Assembly (NCBI RefSeq): GCF_000296835.1
Contig: NZ_CAKE01000025.1
Coordinates: 31,091-95,090 of the forward strand
DNA length: 64,000 nucleotides
Origin: Lactobacillus hominis DSM 23910 = CRBIP 24.179
Lineage (GTDB): Bacteria > Bacillota > Bacilli > Lactobacillales > Lactobacillaceae
Direction of reading: 5' to 3'
In this document: in pieces, positions 50,907-59,736 of the stretch
Layout of the letters: each line of letters opens with the position of its first letter
Numbering within the stretch: position 1 is the stretch's first letter
Notes under the pieces: generated by a model
Told to the model about the DNA's origin: nothing
Database searches by the model: none
What the model saw: only the letters and a program-made list of their open reading frames with translations
Translations under genes and position numbers: made by a program

Positions 50907-53579
50907 TCATTCAAACTCGTAAGTTCTAATTTCAGCGCCAGCTAATGGCTTATCTACATCAATGCCTAAATCATTTTCATGTAAATCGACTATCTTACTT
51001 GGCTTCTTATCAAATAAAGTGATGTGCACATCTTGCCTTTCATTGGTTAAGTTGTAGCCACGCACAAACATCTTTCCTTCAGGCGTAACTTTAGTAGCTG
51101 TAACGCTAAAGGCTGGATTATCAATCTTTAAATATTGCTTATTTAAATCGTATTCACCTAGTTGGTGTTTTACTTGCTTAGTAATTAACTTAACTTGATC
51201 AGCTTGCGCTTTTTTATAAGCTGCTATTTGGACAGGCTTACTACCATCAGTTGGAGCAACTGATAAGTTAGCAGTAAAGTCGCCTTGGCATTGAGAATCT
51301 TTGGTTGGGAAATACCCCCAATCGCCCATTTCTCCAACGCAGCGAAGCAGAGTGACAGCAATATCTTTTCCGTCTGGACTTACTTCATATTCATTCAGAC
51401 CGAAGTTGCCGACTACAATGCCGCTACCATCTTTATGAACCGAAACAAAGCATTGCTGGTGCTGCGGATTTTCAGGATTCTTCCAATTCTTGCCAACTTT
51501 ATTATTTCTAACTGCAACTTCAAAAATAGAATCAGCGCTGTGAGTTTCGCATTCAATATCCGTCTTAAAGATAGCTTGCAGGCGGTGATCTTTAATTTGG
51601 TTATTGCCGCTAATCTTAATTGCTAAATTCTTTGATTCATTCATTAAAGTTAATTCCACATGAACCTTAAATTCGCGCAATTCTTTACTGCGTCCAGCAT
51701 GACGATGAGTGACATCAATAACCTCTTCTTGCTCTTTTTTAAGCAACTCATCAGCACTTACTGGCAGTGGGATAGCTTGATCAAAACTTAATTTTTCACC
51801 ATCAATTAAGCTTTCACGCTTTAAATTAGTAATTGGTGTATCAAAGATGATCTTTTTACCATCGCCGGATTGCTTATAGATATACTCATTGCCAATGTCG
51901 CCAGTGTCAACGATTTGCATACGGCTATTTAATTTATGGTTTTGATCAAAAATCTTAATTTCGCCATTTGTTGCAACTTCAGCGCTCAAATAATCATTAG
52001 CTAACAAATTCTTACTGTCTTTCTTTACAACCACGCCATGATCTTGCTCGATATTATCTAAGTAAAATGTCTGCCACGAATTAGCCTTCATTTTAGGGCT
52101 AAAGGCCACTTCTACATAAGAAGCCATATATGGAATTCTGAAAGTTCTTTCAGGTAATTCATAGCCGAAACGAACAAACTTTTTAACTATGCGATAAGAA
52201 ACGGGCTTGCCGTAAGCATCGAATAACTGATAGTTAGGATTTTCTTGTAAATATTTCTCACATTTCCTATAGGCGCCATCTGGGGTATTGCCAGCAAATA
52301 ATTCTCTATGAACTTCTATTTGGACTTTGACTTCATCTTTTTTATCATCATCAGCTGGATTAATTACTAAAAAAGCGCGGGCAGTTTTTGGTAAAGTGCT
52401 TGTATTTATTTTCTTTGCCAAACTATCTAAACCCGCATTTGCTAAGTAGCGTCCGACCTGCTTAACTTTTTCATAGCGATTCATCATCCCGCGGTGGACT
52501 TCATCAACGCCGCTGCCGCTAATGCTATCATGAGGATGGTTTCTCAATAATTCATGCCAGGCATAATCTAAGCGATCTTGATCTGTTTTTTCAATTTTAC
52601 GATTTAATAAATAAATCGGTTCAACCTTATCTTCTAACAAGCGCTCCATTGCCGTGTTTTTTTGCTTCATATAAATGCGACTCGAAGCCGTATTAGCTAA
52701 CGTATACCAGCCATCAGTATCTTGCGAAGTTAATTCGCCAGAAATAGTTGATAAATCTTTAGGCAAATCTTTCTTTAATGCTTTGATATAGTCTTCAAAA
52801 TTAGAGTGAATAAATTCATAATCTGGATAAAGTTTATTAGCTACGGCAATGGCATTAGTTAAATCCATTTGCACTGGCTGGTGGTCGACGCCATTCATCA
52901 TTAACAAATCATCAGTTGAAGCAAATTTTTCCGCATCAGCTAGTTTTTGATCCCAGAACTTTTTGGCTTTTCTTTCATCAACTGGGATTTCATTGGCATT
53001 AGAATACCAATTGGCAAATAAAATTCCTAAGACCTTGTCTTTATTTGCTCCTTGCCACCACATTTCTGAATAAGTGGAGTCGAATTTACCAAAACCCACT
53101 TTATTATTTAAACCTGTTGGCGTCACTCCACGTCCAAAAGCCACCGTATCAAGGCCAGCTAATTTCATAATTTGCGGAGCTTGCCCCATATTGCCAAAAG
53201 TATCAGGAAAATACCCTACAGGAACCGGTGCATGACCATATTGGCGCGCTTTTTGCATCCCATATTGCGTATTTCTGACATTTGATTCAGGACTAATTAA
53301 AAAGTCATCTTGCAAAATATAAAATGGTCCCACTCTTAGTTTTCCTGCTTGCACCCAGTGGCGAATCTCATCGCGTTTTTCAGGGCGAACGGCCAGATAG
53401 TCATCTAAGATAATATCTTGACCATCCAAGTGAAAACTATTGAATTTAGGATCATGTTTGAACAAATAAAGCAAGTCATCAATTAGCTTAACTAAACGCA
53501 TATGATGTTCTTCAAAGCTCATATACCATTCACGGTCCCAGTGACTATGCGAAATAATAAATACTCGTTTTTTCTTCAT
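50907..53579 (-). CDS. GH38 alpha-mannosidase
   Basis: A zinc-dependent retaining mannosidase of 890 residues acting on alpha-linked mannose in N-glycan fragments. Zinc ligands are visible in HSHWDREW (His13, Asp15). The nucleophile is Asp126 in YFPDTFGNMGQAPQI, and a further metal histidine lies in LRNHPHDSISGSGVDEVHR. The helical middle domain and C-terminal beta domains complete the family architecture. There is no signal peptide, hence cytoplasmic. Ribosome site AAAGGA. It lies 22 bases after GH125. Confidence 0.95.
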   Translation of the reverse strand: MKKKRVFIISHSHWDREWYMSFEEHHMRLVKLIDDLLYLFKHDPKFNSFHLDGQDIILDDYLAVRPEKRDEIRHWVQAGKLRVGPFYILQDDFLISPESNVRNTQYGMQKARQYGHAPVPVGYFPDTFGNMGQAPQIMKLAGLDTVAFGRGVTPTGLNNKVGFGKFDSTYSEMWWQGANKDKVLGILFANWYSNANEIPVDERKAKKFWDQKLADAEKFASTDDLLMMNGVDHQPVQMDLTNAIAVANKLYPDYEFIHSNFEDYIKALKKDLPKDLSTISGELTSQDTDGWYTLANTASSRIYMKQKNTAMERLLEDKVEPIYLLNRKIEKTDQDRLDYAWHELLRNHPHDSISGSGVDEVHRGMMNRYEKVKQVGRYLANAGLDSLAKKINTSTLPKTARAFLVINPADDDKKDEVKVQIEVHRELFAGNTPDGAYRKCEKYLQENPNYQLFDAYGKPVSYRIVKKFVRFGYELPERTFRIPYMASYVEVAFSPKMKANSWQTFYLDNIEQDHGVVVKKDSKNLLANDYLSAEVATNGEIKIFDQNHKLNSRMQIVDTGDIGNEYIYKQSGDGKKIIFDTPITNLKRESLIDGEKLSFDQAIPLPVSADELLKKEQEEVIDVTHRHAGRSKELREFKVHVELTLMNESKNLAIKISGNNQIKDHRLQAIFKTDIECETHSADSIFEVAVRNNKVGKNWKNPENPQHQQCFVSVHKDGSGIVVGNFGLNEYEVSPDGKDIAVTLLRCVGEMGDWGYFPTKDSQCQGDFTANLSVAPTDGSKPVQIAAYKKAQADQVKLITKQVKHQLGEYDLNKQYLKIDNPAFSVTATKVTPEGKMFVRGYNLTNERQDVHITLFDKKPSKIVDLHENDLGIDVDKPLAGAEIRTYEFE

Positions 53580-53601
53580 GATTTTTTCCTTTAACTAAAA
53601 A

Positions 53602-54882
53602 CTATTGCTTAATTTTCAAGCCAAAATAATCTAAAACTAACTCACAAAACATCATATTTGCCCAAGAAAACCATGGTCGCGTAAACTTGCTTGGATCATT
53701 CGGATCAAAACCTTCATGCATCATTTGCGTGTTATTAGTTGTATTAACCAAGGTATTTAACAGCTGCTCTTTTTCATCTTGCGAGTCAGTCGTCATCCCT
53801 TCAATTGCCAAAGCAATTGGCCAAATATAACCTTCTGGCGTATGAGGAGAGCCAATGCCTGAAGCATATTTTCCTGTGTAATAGTATTTGTTTTGCTTAC
53901 TTAAAGATGCGCGACGAGTATTTTGATAAATTGGATCGTCTTTATCTACTAATCCTAAATAAGGTAAGCTAATCAAGTTCGGTACATTGGCATCATCCAT
54001 AAATAAGTGGTGTCCTAAGCCATCAACTTCAAAAGCATAAATATCATTGCCATCTTGGTCTTTGATCACGCCGTATTGCTTAATGCCAACCAAAATTTCA
54101 TCAGCCAAATTCTGACATTCAACTGCAAAATCTTTATCATGCAAGACATCTTGATATATTTCAGCTAGTTGCAGCAATACCTTATGCGCAAACATGTTTT
54201 CCGGAATTGAATAATTATAAACGCAGGCGTCATCGCTTGGTCTAAAGCCGCACCATGTCATGCCAGTAAAGGCTACCTCGCTACCGCGTCCATTATTTAT
54301 CAGCGTATCTTCTGGACGGTCGATAAATCTTTCAAAAGTATAATCAGATTGATTATGGTGCTGCTCAGTCTGCCAAGTTTCAACTGCTTTATGCGTTGCA
54401 TTGATAAAACTTTCATCAAAAATTGAAGTATCGTCAGTGTTTTTCCAATATAAGTAAGCTAAATTAATTGGATAAGCTAAAGAATCAATTTCATACTTTC
54501 TCTCCCAAATCCACGGGCTCATCTTAGTCTTGTCGCTTTGGTGCCCCTTATTATTTGCAATTTGGTTAAAGGCATTTGCATAAGTATCAATATTCATATT
54601 AAAGAATTGCCGCTTTAGAACTTCTTTGATTAAGTCAGCAGTCTTTTTATCTTTTTGAGCTGCAATTAAATATGGTCTAACTTGAGCGGTAGAATCTCTT
54701 TGCCACATAGCTGGAATATCTCCAGTTAAAACAAATATTCCATTTTCATCTTCAACTAAAGCATTCGTAATCGTATCGGAAAAAGTTTTTTCAAATACTT
54801 GGGCCCATTGTTTATGCTCAGAGCCACACATTTTTTTAACTTCCTCAGTTAAATTTTCAACGCATGCGGGAATCTCTTTCAT
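53602..54882 (-). CDS. GH125 exo-alpha-1,6-mannosidase
   Basis: An inverting enzyme that removes alpha-1,6-linked mannose from N-glycan cores. At 426 residues it has the exact family size, with DIPAMWQRDSTAQVRPYL at residues 55-72, RPSDDACVYNYSIPENMFA in the middle, and SGIGSPHTPEGYIWPIALA near the C-terminus. The start is the ATG at 54882 with AAGGAGG eight bases upstream. The open frame extends 68 codons further, into the divergent regulator gene, and that part is spurious. It is first in the operon and controlled from the intergenic region shared with the GntR regulator. Confidence 0.95.
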   Translation of the reverse strand: MKEIPACVENLTEEVKKMCGSEHKQWAQVFEKTFSDTITNALVEDENGIFVLTGDIPAMWQRDSTAQVRPYLIAAQKDKKTADLIKEVLKRQFFNMNIDTYANAFNQIANNKGHQSDKTKMSPWIWERKYEIDSLAYPINLAYLYWKNTDDTSIFDESFINATHKAVETWQTEQHHNQSDYTFERFIDRPEDTLINNGRGSEVAFTGMTWCGFRPSDDACVYNYSIPENMFAHKVLLQLAEIYQDVLHDKDFAVECQNLADEILVGIKQYGVIKDQDGNDIYAFEVDGLGHHLFMDDANVPNLISLPYLGLVDKDDPIYQNTRRASLSKQNKYYYTGKYASGIGSPHTPEGYIWPIALAIEGMTTDSQDEKEQLLNTLVNTTNNTQMMHEGFDPNDPSKFTRPWFSWANMMFCELVLDYFGLKIKQ

Positions 54883-54897
54883 GCTTACTTCCTCCTT

Positions 54898-54924
54898 GAT
54901 ATATTTCTCTACTTGAAATATATC
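54898..54924. promoter_or_regulatory. 27-bp perfect palindrome, candidate operator of the mannosidase regulator
   Basis: GATATATTTC, seven bases, GAAATATATC: both 10-base arms match exactly. It lies 15 bases upstream of the GH125 start codon, between two divergent glycosidase units. It is the best candidate site for the GntR-type regulator encoded next door. Confidence 0.65.
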
Positions 54925-54947
54925 ATTTATTTTGCTTAAATTAGCAT

Positions 54948-54961
54948 TGAAAGCGGAAACA
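54948..54961. promoter_or_regulatory. cre site between GH125 and the GntR regulator
   Basis: TGAAAGCGGAAACA fits the CcpA consensus and lies centrally between the divergent operons, so both may be catabolite-repressed. Confidence 0.8.
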
Positions 54962-54973
54962 ATGCCTAAAAGT

Positions 54974-54991
54974 AGGTATTTATCGATATAC
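54974..54991 (+). promoter_or_regulatory. 18-bp inverted repeat upstream of the regulator gene
   Basis: GGTAT-TTATCGAT-ATACC lies directly before the ribosome site AGTGAGG of the regulator. It may be an autoregulatory operator, although its arms differ from the 27-bp palindrome. Confidence 0.45.
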
Positions 54992-55007
54992 CAAGTGAGG
55001 CGATTGG

Positions 55008-56051
55008 GTGAAGTATTTAGAGATATATGAGGACTTAAAAAAGCAAATTTTGCGCCGCGTGATTGCACCAAACGATGCTGTCCCAAGTGAAAAAGCTCTG
55101 ACTATTAAATATAATGTTAGCCGCATTACTGCTAAAAGAGCTCTAAATGAATTAGCAAAAGAAGGTTTAATTTATCGGATTCAAGGTCGTGGCAGTTTTG
55201 TGAAAGAACATGGCAATCTAACTAATCGACAATTATTATTAGTTTTACCTTTTTCTGGCAATCAAGATCTAGGCAATTATATAGCAGGTATTCAAGATAT
55301 TTTAAAAGATACTACTTGGAAATTGCTATCAATCACTAACGACGAATTTTTTAAATTAAATATTGACCAACTAAAAGAAAATTATGCTGGGGCCATCTAT
55401 TATCCACAAAATTTGCATAATGATATCCCGCGACTGCTTAAGATTTACCTAGCTAAGTTTCCTTTAGTTTTACTGGATCAAACAATTGCCCATTCGATTA
55501 TTCCAAGCGTGATCAGCGACAACGTGGGCGGAGGATTTTTAGCTACCAAACACTTACTTCAAAATAAACGCAAAAAAATTGCTTTCTATGGCGCTACGGA
55601 CTTTATGAGTGATTTTAATGGCTCAACTGCAGATAGGTTTGCCGGATATATAAAGGCATTAAGAAAATATCAAGTTAAACACTTTGACCCCATTGATTTG
55701 TATTTGAAATTAAAAAATATCAAAGAAGAAAATCTTACCGCTTTTATTCAAAAAGAAAAAATAGATGCCATTTTGGCAGAAAACGATGTCACTGCCTTTC
55801 GTTTATTAAATTCATTGCAAAGTCAAAATATCAAAGTGCCGCAGCAAGTAGCTCTAATGGGCTTTGATAATCTATCAATTACGCAACTGTCGTTGCCAAA
55901 ATTAAGCAGCATTGGCCAAGACTTCAACAAATTAGGTGCTAATGCAATTAATTTACTTTTGCGCCAGATCAACGACCCAAACCTACTTTTTGATAAACAA
56001 ATAATGGTTGATGTAAGGCTAATTAAACGCGAATCTACTGAAAGGAAATAA
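55008..56051 (+). CDS. GntR-LacI hybrid (AraR-type) transcriptional regulator
   Basis: A 347-residue repressor. Residues 1-66 are a GntR winged helix (LRRVIAPNDAVPSEKALTIK, YNVSRITAKRALNELAKEGLIYR). The remaining 275 residues are a LacI-type periplasmic-binding-like effector domain (SDNVGGGFLATKHLLQNKRKKIAFYG; ALMGFDNLSITQLSLPKLSSI). This combination is known from AraR and related sugar regulators. It starts at GTG with AGTGAGG eight bases upstream, two bases before GH92 in one operon and divergent from GH125. A mannose oligosaccharide is the likely inducer. Confidence 0.9.
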   Translation: MKYLEIYEDLKKQILRRVIAPNDAVPSEKALTIKYNVSRITAKRALNELAKEGLIYRIQGRGSFVKEHGNLTNRQLLLVLPFSGNQDLGNYIAGIQDILKDTTWKLLSITNDEFFKLNIDQLKENYAGAIYYPQNLHNDIPRLLKIYLAKFPLVLLDQTIAHSIIPSVISDNVGGGFLATKHLLQNKRKKIAFYGATDFMSDFNGSTADRFAGYIKALRKYQVKHFDPIDLYLKLKNIKEENLTAFIQKEKIDAILAENDVTAFRLLNSLQSQNIKVPQQVALMGFDNLSITQLSLPKLSSIGQDFNKLGANAINLLLRQINDPNLLFDKQIMVDVRLIKRESTERK

Positions 56052-56053
56052 AA

Positions 56054-58120
56054 ATGGATGTAGCTAGTATTGATACACGTGTCGGAACTGAAAGTAAATA
56101 CGAATTTTCTCATGGCAATACCCTGCCATTAACTGGGCAAAGCTTTAGTATGAATTACTTGAGCGTCCAAACTTCTACGCATGAAGACAGTTGGTGGTTT
56201 AATCCACAAGACCACACTTTTGCAGGACTGCGCCTGACGCACCAACCCAGCCCATGGATTGGCGATTTTCAGCATTTTTTATTTAGATTTAAAACTGATG
56301 TAAATTTTGATTTAAAACAAATTGATGACTATAACCCAAATAAAGCAATTTTTAGGCCGGACTTAATCGCTTTAGACAGCCTTAATCAGCAAATAAAAGT
56401 CATGGCTACCGCAAGTAAAATCGGTGGCGTTTTAAGAGCATTTAATTATTCACAAGATCAGTTAAAATTAATCATTCAAGGTGAAAAATTAAGTTTTGTC
56501 AGGTTTAAAGACGATACTTTAATATTTAAAACTAATAACTTTTCGGCATGCGCAGACCCTAATTTCACAATGTGGGTCGCTGTTTCTTGCAAGCATATGA
56601 AATTTGAAGCCGAGCAAACAGTTGATAAGCAAAATGCCCTCATTTTATCTATACCAAATAAAAATCAGATCCGGTTTGCAACGAGTTTTATCAGTGAGTT
56701 TCAAGTCAAGACCAATTTAAGCAGAATCGGCAATTTCGATACTGTTCAACAAGCCACTATCAAAGATTGGAATAATTTACTTTCTAAAATTAATATTCAA
56801 GATTCACAAAAAGAAAAAGTCCTCACTTTTTATGAGAACTTTTATCGCAGCTTTTTATTCCCGATGCAATTTTATGAACTAGATGAAAATAACTCACCAG
56901 TTCACTACTCTACTGCTTTGAAAAAAGCGATTAAGGGAAAAATGTTTACCAATGTTGGATTCTGGGATGTTTACCGTAGCAGTTTTCCACTTTATTCATT
57001 ACTGTGTCCTGACAAATACAGCGAATTTTTAGAAGGATTTTTCAACAGTTATCAAGAAACAGGATTTTTACCAAGGTGGCTATCTCCTGATGAACGCGGA
57101 ATGATGCCCGGAACAATGCTGGACGTAATCATTGCCGACGCTGCAGTTAAGGGAATTAAAGTTGCCAACTTAGAAAAATACTACGACGCCATGGTTAAAG
57201 GAGCCGAAACTTCAAGCAAAGACGCCAAATATGGACGTGAAGGATTAGAAGAATACAAGAAACTAGGTTATGTATCAAGCAACTATCCCGAAAGCGTCAA
57301 TAAGACTCTAGATTATGCTTATTCTGACTGGGCAATTAGTATTTTGGCTAAAATTTTGGGTAAAGACGAGCAAGCAAAATATTACTCAAAACGTGCTTTA
57401 AATTACCAAAATCTATTTAATAAAAAAGTTGGCTTAATGACGCCTAAAGATGCACATGGCAATTTCGTTAAAAACTTCAAAGATACTGACTGGGGCAACG
57501 GCTTTACTGAAGGATCTGCTTGGCAAAACAGCTTTAATGTCTACCAAGATTTGCCCGGATTAATTAAGCTATATGGAAATAACAAAAACTTTATCCAAAC
57601 TTTACTTAAATTAGTTAACCAACCACCTAAATACGGCATCGGCAGCTATGGCCAAACAATCCATGAAATGCGGGAAATGGTTGCTCAACCATTTGGACAA
57701 CTAGCCATTTCTAACCAGCCAAGTTTTCACTTATGTTACTTATTTGCCTTAGCTGGTAAGCCGCATTATACCGAATTATTAGTGCGTCAGCTTCTTTCAT
57801 CATTTAATTCCAGCTTTAAAGGCTACCCAGGTGATGAAGATAATGGCTCAATGGGTGCTTGGTATGTCTGGTCAGCTTTAGGTCTATATCCACAAGCCCC
57901 AGGTAGTGGAAAATATGTCTTCGGCATCCCACTATTTGACTTTGCTTCGATCAAGTTGCCAAATGGTAAGAAGCTTGAAATGTTAAACGAAAATAATGAT
58001 CAAACTCACCAATTCGTTGCAGGCAGAAACTTTAATGATCAAAAATGCAGTCAAGAAATTTCTCATCAAGAATTACTTGAAGGCGGCTTGTTAACAACAA
58101 AATTAACACTTTTAGCATAA
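56054..58120 (+). CDS. GH92 calcium-dependent alpha-mannosidase
   Basis: An inverting exo-alpha-mannosidase (alpha-1,2 in most characterised members) of 688 residues. The N-terminal beta-sandwich is followed by the (alpha/alpha)6 domain with NVGFWDVYRSSFPLYSLL, and near the C-terminus PGDEDNGSMGAWYVWSALG carries the catalytic-region acidic residues and the GH92 signature. No signal peptide is present. Ribosome site AAAGGAA. Together with GH38 and GH125 it covers alpha-1,2, alpha-1,3 and alpha-1,6 linkages of high-mannose glycans. Confidence 0.93.
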   Translation: MDVASIDTRVGTESKYEFSHGNTLPLTGQSFSMNYLSVQTSTHEDSWWFNPQDHTFAGLRLTHQPSPWIGDFQHFLFRFKTDVNFDLKQIDDYNPNKAIFRPDLIALDSLNQQIKVMATASKIGGVLRAFNYSQDQLKLIIQGEKLSFVRFKDDTLIFKTNNFSACADPNFTMWVAVSCKHMKFEAEQTVDKQNALILSIPNKNQIRFATSFISEFQVKTNLSRIGNFDTVQQATIKDWNNLLSKINIQDSQKEKVLTFYENFYRSFLFPMQFYELDENNSPVHYSTALKKAIKGKMFTNVGFWDVYRSSFPLYSLLCPDKYSEFLEGFFNSYQETGFLPRWLSPDERGMMPGTMLDVIIADAAVKGIKVANLEKYYDAMVKGAETSSKDAKYGREGLEEYKKLGYVSSNYPESVNKTLDYAYSDWAISILAKILGKDEQAKYYSKRALNYQNLFNKKVGLMTPKDAHGNFVKNFKDTDWGNGFTEGSAWQNSFNVYQDLPGLIKLYGNNKNFIQTLLKLVNQPPKYGIGSYGQTIHEMREMVAQPFGQLAISNQPSFHLCYLFALAGKPHYTELLVRQLLSSFNSSFKGYPGDEDNGSMGAWYVWSALGLYPQAPGSGKYVFGIPLFDFASIKLPNGKKLEMLNENNDQTHQFVAGRNFNDQKCSQEISHQELLEGGLLTTKLTLLA

Positions 58121-58121
58121 A

Positions 58122-58153
58122 AAAATAGCTCAAGCAAAAGCTTGGGCTATTTT
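58122..58153. terminator. bidirectional terminator after GH92
   Basis: AAAATAGCTCAAGC pairs with GCTTGGGCTATTTT (one G-T) around a 4-base loop, between the convergent GH92 and second pepD genes. Confidence 0.88.
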
Positions 58154-58172
58154 ATTTCACATTTCTTCTAAA

Positions 58173-59579
58173 TTAAAGGGATGGATCTCTGTGGAAGTAC
58201 AAAGGAGATTTCTTGACTTGCTTAGTAATTAACTTAGAAATCAAGTCTTGATAATTCTTAATTGCAGTATGAGCTAATTCCTTGTTTGCTTCATTGATCA
58301 ACTTCAACTTCTTATCTGGATCGCTCTCTGCAGCAATCTTGACATCATATTCTTGACGCATTTGAGTTAACTTTTGTTCAGTTGAGTTTTGGGTCATGTA
58401 CAAAGTTAAACCATAGTCTTTCCAAGAAGCATTTGCCAAAACCGATGCATGTCTGTAAACCCAGTAAGCAGAGTTAGAAGTATACTTGTCTTTACCATTC
58501 TTATACATAGTTGGAACAACGGTGCCTTGTGGATAGAATGGTACATAAATACTTTGACAGTTGGCACCTAAAGCTAACCAGTGAGTCCAATTCTTGCCCT
58601 TTAATTGTAGCAAGTGAGACTCTTCAGTAAAGTTAACGCTAATTGGACGATATACTGCCGTATCTTTATTTACAGGATCGGCCACATCGTACTTAGTTCC
58701 TTCATAGTGGTCTCTTAGAACTCTTTCAGCATCGCTAATAGAAATTGGATGATCGGCTTTTTGAATAAATGGAATTTCAAAGCTACTTGGTTCTTGCTTA
58801 ATTGAAGGACTCAAAATTCTTTGACCAGTCCAAACACGAGCAGTGTTGTAGGTTAAGTCCAAAAGATTGTGCGTACCAAAAATACGACGCCAATTAAATG
58901 GCTTATTTTCCGGCCATAAATCATGCTTTTGAACAAATTCACGCAAGCCTGGTGAAGTAATAAAGTTGTCGGGATCGTTAAAATCAATTTCTTGAATAGC
59001 CAATTCATTAGCAGCAACTGCATAGCAGTCATCTGGAATACGCTGCGCTACCCAAGTGTGAGCAGTACCAATTTCAAAGTACCAAGCTTCATCAGGATCA
59101 GCAAACAATATACCATCTGATTCGCCAGCACCATACTTTTTAATAATTTCACCAAAACGAGCAATCGCATCGCGAGCAGTCTTTACATAAGGTAAAATAC
59201 AAGTTACCATGGCTTCTTCAATGATGCCAGTCTTCTTAAATGGATCATAAGCTTGAACTTGAGCATTGGCATAAGTGGTTTCAGTAGCACTCATTGCCAC
59301 ACCGAATTGGTTAATCCCAGATTCTTCATAAACACCTTTTTTATCAGTCCAGTTAGGAGTTGATGAATAGCCGTAGCGGTGAGTTGGCAAATCCATTTCG
59401 AATTTATTTAAAGTAGATTTGAAGTGATTATTTGGAATATCCTTTTCTTCATGAAAAGCTAAGTGCTTTGCACAAGTTGGCTTATCGTCTTCGTTACGTC
59501 CAATAATAATACTGCCATCTGTTGTGGCATTTTTGCCTACTAAAATTGAAGTACATGCACTGTGATTTATCTGTGTCAT
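58173..59579 (-). CDS. pepD: C69 family dipeptidase PepD (copy 2)
   Basis: A 468-residue paralogue of the copy at 33418-34824, of equal length and strongly similar (MTQINHSACTSILVGKNAT; IIGRNEDDKPT; IGTAHTWVAQRIPDDCYAVAANE). The cysteine in SACTS is the Ntn nucleophile. There is no export signal. It has its own promoter region and is not part of the glycosidase operon, which converges on it. The two copies may differ in dipeptide preference. Confidence 0.93.
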   Translation of the reverse strand: MTQINHSACTSILVGKNATTDGSIIIGRNEDDKPTCAKHLAFHEEKDIPNNHFKSTLNKFEMDLPTHRYGYSSTPNWTDKKGVYEESGINQFGVAMSATETTYANAQVQAYDPFKKTGIIEEAMVTCILPYVKTARDAIARFGEIIKKYGAGESDGILFADPDEAWYFEIGTAHTWVAQRIPDDCYAVAANELAIQEIDFNDPDNFITSPGLREFVQKHDLWPENKPFNWRRIFGTHNLLDLTYNTARVWTGQRILSPSIKQEPSSFEIPFIQKADHPISISDAERVLRDHYEGTKYDVADPVNKDTAVYRPISVNFTEESHLLQLKGKNWTHWLALGANCQSIYVPFYPQGTVVPTMYKNGKDKYTSNSAYWVYRHASVLANASWKDYGLTLYMTQNSTEQKLTQMRQEYDVKIAAESDPDKKLKLINEANKELAHTAIKNYQDLISKLITKQVKKSPLYFHRDPSL

Positions 59580-59704
59580 TTAAATTCACTCTTTCTTTTC
59601 AGTAACATAATATATCCACTTCTCATTGTATTACCTACTCAGAAAAAGTATTAGTAAAACGCTCACAAAGACTGTAGTGTCAGTGCGGATCTTCTCTTCA
59701 TCAA

Positions 59705-59733
59705 AAAGAACCCTAGCCAAAACTAAGGTTCTT
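59705..59733 (-). terminator. terminator after CPBP protease copy B
   Basis: AAAGAACCCTAG-CCAAAA-CTAAGGTTCTTT is a near-perfect stem. Almost the same hairpin with the same downstream bases occurs at 63193-63222, part of the local duplication. Confidence 0.8.
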
Positions 59734-59736
59734 TCA

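Noticed and set aside
54883..55086. 68-codon N-terminal extension of GH125
   Set aside because: It runs through the palindrome, the cre site and into the divergent regulator; the ATG at 54882 has AAGGAGG at ideal spacing and gives the family length.
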